From: Membranipora membranacea
Lineage: Eukaryota > Bryozoa > Gymnolaemata > Cheilostomatida > Membraniporidae
Direction: 5' to 3'
Assembly: GCA_914767715.1 (NCBI GenBank)
Contig: OU612067.1
Span: 18,667,001 to 18,731,000, forward strand
Length of the DNA stretch: 64,000 bases
Shown piece by piece: positions 1 to 13,236 of the stretch; the first letter of the stretch is position 1; the number at the start of each line of letters is the position of its first letter. The position numbers and the translations under genes are program-made. The notes below the pieces were generated by a model. It ran no database searches and had not been told where the DNA came from. It saw only the letters and a program-made list of their open reading frames with translations.

Positions 1-795
1 TGCCTTCATAATTTATTGTTCGTGCTCTGGTGCTGTAGTCCTTTTTAATTTCAATTGTCCTTTGATATCAATGTTATGCCAGATCCCAGAGATAGTTATA
101 TCGCAGAGTAAGGATATCCGCATTCTGGAATACTTTTACACTCTGGCTACGCTTGTATAGTGATTATTTTGTGGTGCCATGATTGGGGTATCAGATAAGA
201 CTAAACAGTTAGATGGACTCTCAAGCCGTGAGGAGTCGATATAGCTGTCTGTCCCTTGCCTTGATCTGATTAGTGCATAGAGACAAACGCTGGGACTCCG
301 GTTTTATAATACATAACATGGAAAGATAATCTGTCTTGGCTGGATATTTTATCATTTATTGATTAATAAGTTACAAAATATAATATATTGGAGAATAACA
401 GCTTTGTTGAGTCAAAGATTGTAAAAGGCCGCCTTTTCATGGAATGTGGCTACAGCAATGAACCTCGTTATACACATTGTAAATTGAACAAAAACAATAT
501 ACATGGACGAATGTATGATTTGTGGAAGTAAAACAAACTTAGGCTAAATATCAGTTTGGATAAATTGGTCCTTTGAGTGCCATTATATAAAAGTCCATCT
601 GTTGATATCATATTAGTCAGTGAACTCCTTTGCATGTCAAAGAACTCAACGTCTCCATTCTAAGTTGTTCTTAGTCACTATAGTTGTTCTTAGTCACTAA
701 AGTTGTTCTTAGTCACTATAGTTGTTCTTAGTCACTATAGTTGTTGGTTGTTGCTGGATAACAATTTGTGCAATCATATGTCGGTCGATGTCTTA
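1..795. other. Gap downstream of DNALI1 with a small 19-bp tandem repeat
   Basis: No coding exon is visible here. Positions 661-745 hold about four and a half copies of a 19-bp unit built on GTTGTTCTTAGTCACTA. The DNALI1 stop codon lies at 796-798, so this stretch holds its 3' UTR on the minus strand and then intergenic DNA. Confidence 0.6.
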
Positions 796-3291
796 TTATT
801 TCTTGTTTGGTGCAATGATTCCTTCAAGCTGATTCTAAAAGTGATTCAAGAGAAATATATATGAGATAAGTTATCAAACAGAAGGATCAAACAGAAGGAC
901 ATACATTAAGTAACTGCAGTCATCTTAAGGGAACTACAGTCTCCTTTAAGTAACTAAAACCCCCCCCCCTTGTCCCTACATCCCAATTTCTTTATTTGGC
1001 CTATTCAGTAGCAGTAGTTAGAAGATGTATATCATGTTATGTATGAGTATCAGTTGACGACAGTTATATTTGTGTATATATTTATATACAGGTTATCATT
1101 CTGTTTACATACCTTGAGCTGGGCGTTTGTACGTTTGAGGAACTGAAGCTCCTCAGCGTGTTTCTTCTCCTCTACTTGTCTGAGCTCAGCAGCTCGCTTC
1201 TCTATCTGCTCACATTTAGCCTTCAGTTCATTTACTTGTCTCTCTAAATCTCTCTTATCCTGCTCCAACTCTGATATCTACACTCGAGAAAACACAAAAC
1301 TAATCATTGGTATCCCGCGACTCAGGAAAAATAACCGCCTTGTTAGCCAATGTCTTCTAAAGATACCAATTTCTTTTGTATTTCTTGTCAAATTGGTTGA
1401 AAAAACTTAACTGAGGATAGAACTTGATAACAAATCTTCATTCTAAACAAGTCGACTAATGATATTGGTCTATAACACACTTCCATACCTTTCGTTCCAT
1501 ATCAGCTTTGCCTTGTTCAGCTTGGAGGGCTTTCCTCATACCGAACGCTACGCTGCTCTCATAGAGGGTCTGGTATGCAGCTATTGTCATTCTAATCTCA
1601 TCTCTCACTCTCAGTAGGAGTAACCCCCTCTCTGCACAGTTGATTGTTACTTGACGAATCAGCTCATCTGAAATACATAGTAAATTGTTGGGTTTCAATA
1701 TTGCCTCAGTTGTTTTTCTTAAACACCCAAAACTAAGCTTTGAACATCTACGTTAGCCTGAGTTACCAAACCAGGTCGTAGTACAAGGCCTAAAATATCT
1801 CATTCACAAAATTTTACAACTGGTTAGTAGCCTAGAGTTACTTTCTTTACTTAAGAGAAGTGAGAAGTGTAGGAAACAAGCTTACCAAAGCACTGTGAGT
1901 AAAGCTCTCTCCTGACTGGACATATTCCTGTCTCTCTAGCCTGCCTCTGTTGTAGCCTTCTATCTAACTCCTCCTGCTGGTTGACCACATCCAGTCTGGT
2001 GGCAGGTGTACTGGAAACCTGTTGTACCTGTAAGCACACATATTCTGCTCATTAACCTGGGACTCCTAGCACAATCGGTAAATGGATAGGGGTCATATCA
2101 ATACCATCTGATTTTGCAGTAGACAATTGAAATTGGCTATTGTCACACCATGTCAAAGTTCATGCTGAAGTTTGAAATATCAATAACGTTATCTGGCTTC
2201 ACACTTCATCTTTAAACATAAAATACCATGTTCATATATGTTCAAGTCGTTTTGACACATTACCGAAAAGACTTATGCATATGGAAAATTGTTCACATAA
2301 CTTAATGCAACAATCACCAGTGATTTCCACTATGTTGACTAGATTGTTAAAACAGTCTACCAATAACGGAATGACTTATCTGAGATATAACCATAGAGTC
2401 AACTCTATGGATATACCTATTGAAGTTTACGTGACATTATCAGTGAACATAGAAAAAACGATTAGTTTTGTTATCATTTAGAAAGCAATTCCTCCATAGT
2501 AACCTACCCATAGCTGACCATTCTCAGTCCATTCTCGAGGAGGGAGGATAGAGTTCAGAATCTCATCAGTCTGTTGGTTGCTCTTTGCATCAACTGGTGG
2601 TAACTTCTTTCCAGGCGGCGTTGGTACAGGCCCTCCACCTGGCTGTGGTGATGTAGATGTGACTTTGAGCGCTCTTGACTGTACAAAAGAATGGGAATGA
2701 ATAATTTATATGACAAAATGGGTATTAAAGCTACCCTCATAATCAAAGAGCTTAGAATATGTATGTAGGAACAGCAAACATAGTGTCATCGATAGCAGCG
2801 GTAATAAGCCACATGACATGATCAAGTTTCAATATGTAGCAATGAAGGAAACCCAGACGCTATACTATGCAGCCTGTCTAGATAAATGTACCTTAGACTG
2901 TCAGACATGAGAATAATTATGCAATATATATTAACAAGGCCAATTAAATTATAAATATCCTTTGAATTTGATTGACACTATGTAAAACTATATCATTACT
3001 TTGAACACCGTCAGAGGGCCTACAGACAATGAGGAGTGCCTGGTCTTAACAATCAAATGCTATGAATTATGAAATAACCTGATGGTGATACCACCAATGA
3101 ACGAATGAACGAAGTTCATTGATAACACAAATACTTAGATACATGATGATGGAGGGAAAACAGACCAGTCGAGTCAGTCCTATGACTTTTTTGTTGCCAA
3201 CACAACTCACCTTTGGTGTTTTCTTTTCTGTGTTTCTGCTCACAAGGACTGGGTTGTCATATTTGACAAGTGATGAATTTGGTGGTATCAT
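796..3291 (-). CDS. DNALI1: Axonemal dynein light intermediate chain (p28 family)
   Basis: Light intermediate chain of inner-arm axonemal dynein, which acts in the ciliary or flagellar axoneme. Six exons on the minus strand: 3211-3291, 2508-2678, 1886-2027, 1489-1667, 1113-1277 and 796-834. All have GT-AG borders and matching phases, giving 258 residues, the size usual for the family. The protein starts MIPPNSSLVKYD and contains the family signatures RQARETGICPVRRELYSQCF and INCAERGLLLLRVRDEIR. A charged coiled coil of about 70 residues follows, and it ends QLEGIIAPNKK. The last coding exon is only 39 bp and was found from the conserved tail. The start at 3291 is chosen because it matches the family N-terminus; an upstream in-frame ATG at 3360 is not supported. 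The start faces EMC2 across 197 bp. Confidence 0.95.
3095..3121. mobile_element. 27-bp palindromic micro-insertion (CAATGAAC family)
   Basis: It begins CAATGAAC and ends GTTCATTG. The flanking 7-mers are ATACCAC (3088-3094) and ATAACAC (3122-3128), a target duplication with one mismatch. It lies in DNALI1 intron 1. See the family finding. Confidence 0.6.
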
Positions 3292-3488
3292 TATGGAGAT
3301 AGTATGTGATACTATAAAATAAATTTGTTGGAAGAAGGATCTGACAGTTAGTGCATACAAGCTTTTCTCTCTGTGAATTACTTGTCGCTAGGATACAGAC
3401 ATATCCATATCCTGTTTCTGACAAAAAAGGACTCTCATACTTTCGGCAACTTGCAACAGGAAATCGGAATTACTATTATACTAGCAAG
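3292..3488. promoter_or_regulatory. Bidirectional promoter interval between DNALI1 and EMC2
   Basis: The two start codons diverge across 197 bp, so both transcription start regions and 5' UTRs must fit here unless non-coding exons lie elsewhere. No clear TATA box or named factor site was identified. The promoter role is inferred from gene geometry only. Confidence 0.5.
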
Positions 3489-6400
3489 ATGTCAGCCCCC
3501 AGTGTGAAAAACTTTTCAAGTGAGTACCATCATTATTATCTCAGTATTGGCTCACATTTAGCATGATTATGTGCCTTGTATTGATCAGGCTAAGATATCA
3601 AAGCATCACCAAAGTTTTTACACTGATCAACCCCAATCTTTCTTCCAAATACACATAAGTAATCCATTATTATGTATCCTCCAGTTAGAATTATATTATT
3701 ATTCATCATTTTTCCTATCCTTGAACCTTCCTATGAAAGAAAGATTAGAAATAACACTGCAAGTTTTTCATTCCTATACAGAAACAGTATACAATAGCTC
3801 TCTCAGTTCAATGATTGGTTTACTTCTATAGACTAGATCATTGTCATTTTGATTGCAATGACCTGTTCCTCTCCCACTTCTAAAGTATATGCTCGTAACT
3901 ACTAGACCTACTCACTCACTCAGTCACTGTACTACCTACTTACGAACTACTAATCTACTGGCCAGTAGGCCTACTAGTACTGTGTGACTGTTGTATTGCG
4001 CATCATCCTCCCTGTGAAATGAGAGACGTCCCCAGGTTTCCGCTTGTTGAATTTGCCCAAGAGAATTGCTGTTAGAATGTTCAACGAAGTGGTGTTGAGA
4101 GTTTGGATCAAAAACCCTTGGTCATTTTAATTGAAAGATTGCATAACACATCACCTATTTCACTTCTAGCTGCAGCAACCCGCTTGAAAGCAATAAGAGA
4201 TGAATACATCAGATCAAGTAAAGAAGTTGTCGAGCTGTGGAATGACTTTATCTCCCATAATCGTAATTCACTGGGAACAGACAGTAAGTGTTTATTTAAT
4301 TCACATTATTAGTCCAATGCAAGTTCTCTTGCTTCATTGACATGGATCAACAACCCTGTTACCTAACATACTAATACATAGCCTACTCTTGCAATATCCG
4401 TAACAAAAAATTACCTAACCCTTACCGATGTGATGAATGTTCTTGGCTGTTAGTCATCAGATCAGGGAAACTGAAAAATATTATTAATACTTATATCTTC
4501 ACCTGTTTTAAGGATGGCTGGTGTTTGAACAAGTATTCATAGCAGCTCTAGATGTTGGAGATCTTGCTCTAGCAAAGGTTAGATTTATAGGATAACACAT
4601 TACTAGTAATCAATCATGCTCACTTCAGTCAATACCAAAATAATATGACAGATCAGTGCATGAGTAGCTTTGCTTGACATTATATAGATGTTCAACAGAA
4701 CTACAAAATAACATTGGACTCTAATGAAATTGACAATCCCCTTCTTCTGTATTAGTAAAGTATAATATTTCTTCAGGAGGGTAAACTCCCTGTTAAACAT
4801 ACCCCACTGCTCCTGCAGAAACATTGACATTGCCTCACAGTACCCAAACTGTTGTTTTGTCGACCATTGTTATATGGTAGTTGTAATATTTGTGACATAC
4901 CTTTGTATTATCATATTGCAGGAGGTTTACACATTTCTACATGCACAATTCTCAGGAAGCAACAGATTACTGAGACTGGATGGCATGTACTATGAGGCTA
5001 TGGACCAGTAAGTCTTATTGTCTAGTTGTATGTTTTATGATTTATCCGGACATTACCAGATTTCTAAGCCATCGCGACTCAATCAGTTCGGCAACATTAT
5101 ATGTTTGTAATTTAAACCAGATAGTTTATGCAAGGTGGTCTTACTAATGGTGCTTCACATCATCCACTGGTTGATATGACGAAGAAGATCCACCCTGTAC
5201 TTAGCTCTCTTTTGTTGATATTGTGTACTTGAAACAGCTGGAATTTGATCAGTCAGTCAGAAAAAAAATTTTGATTGACTAATATGGAACCGTTTTTTTG
5301 GACCCAAGTAGCTGAGACTACGATGAACGCGTTCAAACAGCCAAAATAGTGCCCATTCTCACTCTACTCGAAGACACCAGCAAGAGTTACATCAATTCCA
5401 TCATGGGCAGCCCTGAACATTGTCTCCACCAGCTAGCCCATAGCTATACTCCTGCAGCACCCCCTCGGAGATCCGCCCGCCTAGACCTGCCCATACCACC
5501 ATCCACTCGAACCGAACTCCGATCGAAGTGTCCACTCATTTTCTATCATAATGTTTAAAAGTCTCTCTCGATTCCACTTTTTTGTTTTTATATCCAAAGA
5601 TCAATAATAGATTTTGAATAATTTTAAAATCTCTGATCAAATATAAAGCAACTATATAATATATATTGTTGTAGATACGAAAGGGCTGAGAACACATACA
5701 AATCAATATTAGAAAAAGATCCTGTCGATTCTGTGAGTACTTCTTCATAACCTTTGAACTTATGTCACCATAATTATTGTACATCTATGATTTTTTTTCA
5801 AAGCTTTGTTTTGCCATGGAACTCATCTTCTCCTGTCTACATAGACACACTTCTACTCTGGCAATTACTGCGTCTCGGCTCGCCAACAACATATTAATTC
5901 CTATGCTGTCATTTCAGGCAACACAGAAAAGACTCGCTTCTCTATGCAAGGCTCAGGGTAAAATTTCAGAAGCTGTTTCAACACTCAACAAATATTTAGA
6001 AATGTAAGTTAAATTTACCAAAATGTCTCCTACCATGTGTTCACGTATATGTAGCATGTCAGGCAGCTATACAATGTTAAAGCATCACCTGACCCTGGTA
6101 AACATGTATTGCTGATATGCTGTTTGGAATAATGACAAAAAATTACTGATGGATACAATTGCAGTATATTTGGGAGTTACTTGCTCATGTTTCTTGGATG
6201 TCAAATCTGTACATCCGTAGTTAATATTAAATATTGGAAAATATTGGAAAGAATTCCACAGTTGTCCCTGAAAACAATGAGAGTAAAAACATTAACTGAT
6301 GTGAAATAATTCAATATCATTTGTTGATGTTTTTAAAATTATCATTGCTATATGTGTTATTATTGTTGTTATATAGTAACTGTATGGACTTTGAGGGATG

Positions 6401-9400
6401 GATGGAGTTATGTGAGATATATTTAAGTCAGTGTGATTATGAGAAGGCTGCTTTCTGTGTTGAGGAGCTGATACTGAGTAACCCTAATAACCATCTCTAT
6501 CATCAGAGATATGCTGAGGTGAGGTAGTCATTAAACATGTACTATACATGTACTCCTATTCGCCATTTATGTTATTGTCACATCATGATAGGCATTAGAG
6601 ATGGTAAATTGCTGCTGACAATAAATGTATTATTATATTACACTATACCCTGCAGGAAAGTTAATTTGGATTTCAATTTCGCTGTTTCGCAAATGATTCC
6701 GCCAGAATTTTAAAATTACGCGTTTTGATCTTTTTCATGATTCTCGTACACTGATATCTCATATAGTATGGTTTATATTATAGATTAAGTATACTATGGG
6801 TGATTCTGGTACACTGATATCTCATATAGTATGGTTTATATTATAGATTAAGTATACTATGGGTGAATCTCGTACACTGATGTCTCATATAGTATGGTTT
6901 ATATTATAGATTAAGTATACTATGGGTGATTCTCGTACACTGATATCTCATATAGTATGGTTTATATTATAGATTAAGTATTCTATGGGTGATTCTCGTA
7001 CACTGATATCTCATATAGTATGGTTTATATTGTAGATTAAGTATACTATGGGTGATTCTGGTACACTGATATCTCATATAGTATGGTTTATATTGTAGAT
7101 TAAGTATACTATGGGTGATTCTGGTACACTGATATCTCATATAGTATGGTTTATATTGTAGATTAAGTATACTATGGGTGATTCTCGTACACTGATATCT
7201 CATATAGTATGGTTTATATTATAGATTAAGTATACTATGGGTGATTCTGGTACACTGATATCTCATATAGTATGGTTTATATTATAGATTAAGTATACTA
7301 TGGGTGAATCTCGTACACTGATGTCTCATATAGTATGGTTTATATTATAGATTAAGTATACTATGGGTGATTCTGGTACACTGATATCTCATATAGTATG
7401 GTTTATATTATAGATTAAGTATTCTATGGGTGATTCTCGTACACTGATATCTCATATAGTATGGTTTATATTGTAGATTAAGTATACTATGGGTGATTCT
7501 GGTACACTGATATCTCATATAGTATGGTTTATATTGTAGATTAAGTATACTATGGGTGATTCTGGTACACTGATATCTCATATAGTATGGTTTATATTGT
7601 AGATTAAGTATACTATGGGTGATTCTGGTACACTGATATCTCATATAGTATGGTTTATATTGTAGATTAAGTATTCTATGGGTGATTCTGGTACACTGAT
7701 ATCTCATATAGTATGGTTTATATTGTAGATTAAGTATTCTATGGGTGAATCTCGTACACTGATATCTCATATAGTATGGTTTATATTGTAGATTAAGTAT
7801 ACTATGGGTGATTCTCGTACACTGATATCTCATATAGTATGGTTTATATTGTAGATTAAGTATACTATGGGTGATTCTCGTACACTGATATCTCATATAG
7901 TATGGTTTATATTGTAGATTAAGTATTCTATGGGTGATTCTGGTACACTGATATCTCATATAGTATGGTTTATATTGTAGATTAAGTATACTATGGGTGA
8001 TTCTCGTACACTGATATCTCATATAGTATGGTTTATATTGTACATTAAGTATACTATGGGTGATTCTGGTACACTGATATCTCATATAGTATGGTTTATA
8101 TTGTAGATTAAGTATACTATGGGTGATTCTGGTACACTGATATCTCATATAGTATGGTTTATATTGTAGATTAAGTATACTATGGGTGATTCTCGTACAC
8201 TGATATCTCATATAGTATGGTTTATATTGTAGATTAAGTATTCTATGGGTGATTCTGGTACACTGATATCTCATATAGTATGGTTTATATTGTAGATTAA
8301 GTATTCTATGGGTGAATCTCGTACACTGATATCTCATATAGTATGGTTTATATTGTAGATTAAGTATACTATGGGTGATTCTCGTACACTGATATCTCAT
8401 ATAGTATGGTTTATATTGTAGATTAAGTATACTATGGGTGATTCTCGTACACTGATATCTCATATAGTATGGTTTATATTGTAGATTAAGTATTCTATGG
8501 GTGATTCTGGTACACTGATATCTCATATAGTATGGTTTATATTGTAGATTAAGTATACTATGGGTGATTCTCGTACACTGATATCTCATATAGTATGGTT
8601 TATATTGTAGATTAAGTATACTATGGGTGATTCTGGTACACTGATATCTCATATAGTATGGTTTATATTGTAGATTAAGTATACTATGGGTGATTCTGGT
8701 ACACTGATATCTCATATAGTATGGTTTATATTGTAGATTAAGTATACTATGGGTGATTCTCGTACACTGATATCTCATATAGTATGGTTTATATTGTAGA
8801 TTAAGTATACTATGGGTGATTCTGGTACACTGATATCTCATATAGTATGGTTTATATTGTAGATTAAGTATTCTATGGGTGATTCTGGTACACTGATATC
8901 TCATATAGTATGGTTTATATTGTAGATTAAGTATTCTATGGGTGATTCTGGTACACTGATATCTCATATAGTATGGTTTATATTGTAGATTAAGTATACT
9001 ATGGGTGATTCTGGTACACTGATATCTCATATAGTATGGTTTATATTGTAGATTAAGTATACTATGGGTGATTCTGGTACACTGATATCTCATATAGTAT
9101 GGTTTATATTGTAGATTAAGTATACTATGGGTGATTCTCGTACACTGATATCTCATATAGTATGGTTTATATTGTAGATTAAGTATACTATGGGTGATTC
9201 TGGTACACTGATATCTCATATAGTATGGTTTATATTGTAGATTAAGTATACTATGGGTGATTCTGGTACACTGATATCTCATATAGTATGGTTTATATTG
9301 TAGATTAAGTATACTATGGGTGATTCTCGTACACTGATATCTCATATAGTATGGTTTATATTGTAGATTAAGTATACTATGGGTGATTCTGGTACACTGA

Positions 9401-11759
9401 TATCTCATATAGTATGGTTTATATTGTAGATTAAGTATACTATGGGTGATTCTCGTACACTGATATCTCATATAGTATGGTTTATATTGTAGATTAAGTA
9501 TTCTATGGGTGATTCTGGTACACTGATATCTCATATAGTATGGTTTATATTGTAGATTAAGTATACTATGGGTGATTCTGGTACACTGATGTCTCATATA
9601 GTATGGTTTATATTGTAGATTAAGTATACTATGGGTGATTCTGGTACACTGATATGTCATATAGTATGGTTTATATTGTAGATTAAGTATACTATGGGTG
9701 ATTCTGGTACACTGATATCTCATATAGTATGGTTTATATTGTAGATTAAGTATACTATGGGTGATTCTCGTACACTGATATCTCATATAGTATGGTTTAT
9801 ATTGTAGATTAAGTATACTATGGGTGATTCTGGTACACTGATATCTCATATAGTATGGTTTATATTGTAGATTAAGTATACTATGGGTGATTCTCGTACA
9901 CTGATATCTCATATAGTATGGTTTATATTGTAGATTAAGTATTCTATGGGTGATTCTGGTACACTGATATCTCATATAGTATGGTTTATATTGTAGATTA
10001 AGTATTCTATGGGTGATTCTGGTACACTGATGTCTCATATAGTATGGTTTATATTATAGATTAAGTATACTATGGGTGATTCTCGTACACTGATATCTCA
10101 TATAGTATGGTTTATATTGTAGATTAAGTATACTATGGGTGATTCTCGTACACTGATATCTCATATAGTATGGTTTATATTGTAGATTAAGTATACTATG
10201 GGTGATTCTCGTACACTGATATCTCATATAGTATGGTTTATATTATAGATTAAGTATACTATGGGTGATTCTGGTACACTGATATCTCATATAGTATGGT
10301 TTATATTGTAGATTAAGTATACTATGGGTGATTCTCGTACACTGATATCTCATATAGTATGGTTTATATTATAGATTAAGTATACTATGGGTGATTCTGG
10401 TACACTGATATCTCATATAGTATGGTTTATATTATAGATTAAGTATACTATGGGTGATTCTGGTACACTGATGTCTCATATAGTATGGTTTATATTGTAG
10501 ATTAAGTATACTATGGGTGATTCTGGTACACTGATATCTCATATAGTATGGTTTATATTATAGATTAAGTATACTATGGGTGATTTTGAGAGAGCGAGGA
10601 CATATTTTGCACAGGCTTATAAGTTATCTAATTCTAATGTGAGAGCTCTCTACGGCACAGTTTTGGTGAGTTACTTGTCACATAGTTAAACTGATCAGAA
10701 AATAAATCTATTCCAGGATGTTTCTTATTTCTTCAGTTCCCTCACACCTATCGAAACAAGTATTACTAAAGTGATAAGAGAAGTGAAGCTTTTTTTCAGC
10801 CCTAAGGCGGAATATAGCCTTGTCACGTGGCCACAGATTTTGGTTTTTTTTGCTCCCGAAAAAAAAAACCAAAAACCGTGGCGGCATGGCTAGGTGGAAT
10901 CATATTATGATTCTCACGAATTCTCGTTCTATCAAATCTTATTTTACAAGAGAGAAGGCAGGTAGAACTCTTGCCCAAGAATAGCTTTTTATGGAAAATA
11001 AATGGCCTTCTCACTTTCAATCCAAAAATAATACTCTGAATATCACGCTTTTGTAAGGGCAAATACTGATGAGCAAAAATGGTCTCAGCATATTTGTGTA
11101 TTATGCGTACTTGTCTAGTCTATCGTGTTATACTACAAAATCCTACATGTTTTAAACAGTGCTCACAAAAAATAGCCGGAGCTCCTAAAAATAAATCGAA
11201 AGCAGATAATATCAAGATTGCAGAAAAGGCTCTCGAGGCTTTAGATAAAAAATTCAAGGTGAGTTTTACATTGGAGTTTGACAGCCCACTATACATCACA
11301 TATACATTACATGGTGATTGATATACAGATACTTAGACTTATGTATTGATTAATACATTGCCTGCCAGGATGAAGGTTTCAGTGACTGTGATCTGCTCTT
11401 ATCTGTTCAGAATACATGAAATAAAAATCATAGATGGTGTGGAGATAAAATCAAACTACTATCCAAATTCCCAGTCTTGTCCCTGCAATTATATAAACCG
11501 ATTGTGATGAGAGTTTTAGGCTTGAAATAAAGAAGATTCAAGAACATAGTTGAACAGGCTTTTTGGTAAAACTTATAGACCTCAAGTTATCTTATAACAC
11601 AATGACTTTTAGATAATATAGAGAGTCTCCCTATTTCTTATAGTTGCTGTAATTGTGTATATGAGTATATACACTGTATAATTGTTGTAGGCCACAGACG
11701 CACCAACTCAAAGTCTACACGAAAGCGCGATGAACTCAATTGTCGCTAGCATAAAATGA
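3489..11759 (+). CDS. EMC2: ER membrane protein complex subunit 2 (TPR protein)
   Basis: Cytosolic TPR scaffold subunit of the ER membrane protein complex, which inserts tail-anchored and multipass proteins. Ten exons: 3489-3519, 4170-4283, 4513-4577, 4922-5007, 5675-5732, 5918-6003, 6377-6518, 10564-10665, 11160-11258 and 11691-11759. The phases close to 283 residues, against 297 in human. Recognisable blocks are [66 protein letters not shown] with QRYAE, and [21 protein letters not shown] helices span roughly residues 50-230. Intron 7 is 4045 bp, almost all of it a 63-bp tandem array whose unit contains the exon 8 acceptor. A possible polyadenylation signal AATAAA is near 11972. Intron 4 carries a retroelement-like scrap. 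Confidence 0.95.
5337..5560 (+). mobile_element. Possible LINE reverse-transcriptase C-terminal scrap
   Basis: Inside EMC2 intron 4 is a GC-richer island than its surroundings, open in one frame. Its end ([19 protein letters not shown]) resembles the C-terminal tails of animal LINE reverse transcriptases, where a proline-rich stretch is followed by a basic TEL/TER motif and a short hydrophobic end. No catalytic domain is present. The call rests on resemblance from memory and is weak. Confidence 0.3.
6739..10581 (+). repeat. 63-bp minisatellite, 61 units, each carrying an EMC2 splice acceptor copy
   Basis: The motif GATTCTSGTACACTGATATC recurs at exactly 63-bp spacing from 6739. The register (10582-6739)/63 = 61 is an integer, so I see no net indel. 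Each unit holds the pre-acceptor stretch TTATATTRTAG followed by ATTAAGTATACTATGGGTGA, which is the start of EMC2 exon 8 at 10564. Units near both ends mostly carry ATTATAG, as the real acceptor does; interior units mostly carry ATTGTAG. A second variant alternates TATACT and TATTCT. Because 63 is divisible by three, a long minus-strand reading frame is open across 7408-10038. It encodes a 21-residue repeat and is an artefact of the array. Confidence 0.97.
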
Positions 11760-13236
11760 ACTCAGAATCGCTATCAGGATTATCACTTCTGACCAGTCAT
11801 GTATTGGTATATGAGAATTCAAACAAATCGACAACCGTGGAAGTTTATTCCGCATTTCCCTGAGAGGACGATTATATTAGGTGTACGTAATCTAGTCTAT
11901 GGTTTAGATACTGCCATAAAAGCTTTGCCTGTTGTTATTTGCTCTCTTAAATGATTGAGAACAATATTTAAAATAAATATTTAATGGTTTATGGTAATGT
12001 AATTGCAATGTGTTTTCTGGTGTAGTGTAGTCTTGCTCTGGTGAATCATCTCACTTTATATCATTGTTGATTTATTTTAATTTCATGCTAAGTATTCACA
12101 AATCATAAATAATATATATAGTACAATAAACTCAATTAATGGGTGACCTGCAGATATATGAATAACTAGTACACAGTTACTGATACAGAGCTAGGATCCC
12201 TCTTTTTCACTTTTGAGGGCTAAAATATTTGTTTCCCAACATATGTCCTAAATTCACAACATCAAACCAGGATGATATTATCCACCTGGTAAAAATTCTA
12301 GTGATTATGTTGAGAAGGACACATGTGCGATATAAGAAAAATAGGATGTAATGAAACAACCCCATACTAATTCTGGGCTGAAAATCCAACATCTCTCTAT
12401 GTCAGCAGGCAAGAAATATTGACATGAGATACAAGTTGTCTGGGTGTTTGGAAATGTTTCACTGGTTTCTTGAATGTTGCCATGTAATTTCCTTTCTTTG
12501 TACAGTAAAGTCTAGCCTAAAAGTCCATGTGTTTGTAGGTAGAACTGAGATCTAGTTTGATGCAATTCGCTTGCATAAGAGTTGCTCCCCCTTGACCTAT
12601 GGTTGTACCAGGTAGAGGTTTTTTACTGTACCTGTTGACTGATCGATTTATTTCAGTAACTTACACAGAGGTGTTGAGAAAAATGGACGTAGTTCACACA
12701 AAGATGCCATTCACACAAAAAAGTCGCTTAAGTTCTAGATATCGACATTACTCAATATTCCGATAATATAACAAGTTTAATCATAATAAATCATATTAAA
12801 TGTCTTAATTTGATGAAAGTAGTAAAATCTTATAAACATAGTAGATTTATATATATGAAAATGTGGCAACCTATAGAGATAAAACCATATATCCAATATG
12901 TAAGTAGATTCTCATAATGAAAATCAACCTAAAGACTTAACTGATGTCATGTGCCTGCTGCAGTGTCGAATGAGACAAAGATAGTGTAGTGATAAGAATA
13001 ATTTCTACCAGCCAGAAAATGGACCGAAGCCAAAAATGAACTAGTTCAAGAACTCAAACTGTATGGGGATAGTTGGTAGTAGCAGAGCTATCCCGCTTAA
13101 ACTTAGTGTGAACTAGCTCTTGAGTTTTTGTTATCTTAAACTGTGAATCACAGTGAAAAGGCTGCCTCAACTGTCCTTGTCCAGCGCTGTTGGTTAATAC
13201 ACAATCTACTACTGATACAACATCTGTATGCTTCAG
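11760..13236. other. EMC2-GPCR convergent intergenic gap
   Basis: No exon with coding similarity is visible. It contains the EMC2 3' UTR and then AT-rich DNA up to the stop codon of the convergent GPCR gene. Confidence 0.5.

Noticed and set aside
7408-10038. 876-codon minus-strand frame encoding a 21-residue repeat
   Set aside because: It exists only because the 63-bp minisatellite unit is divisible by three and has no stop on that strand. It lies inside an EMC2 intron and has no gene features.
6739-10581. CRISPR-like regular array
   Set aside because: There are no unique spacers; units are contiguous and near-identical, in a eukaryotic intron.
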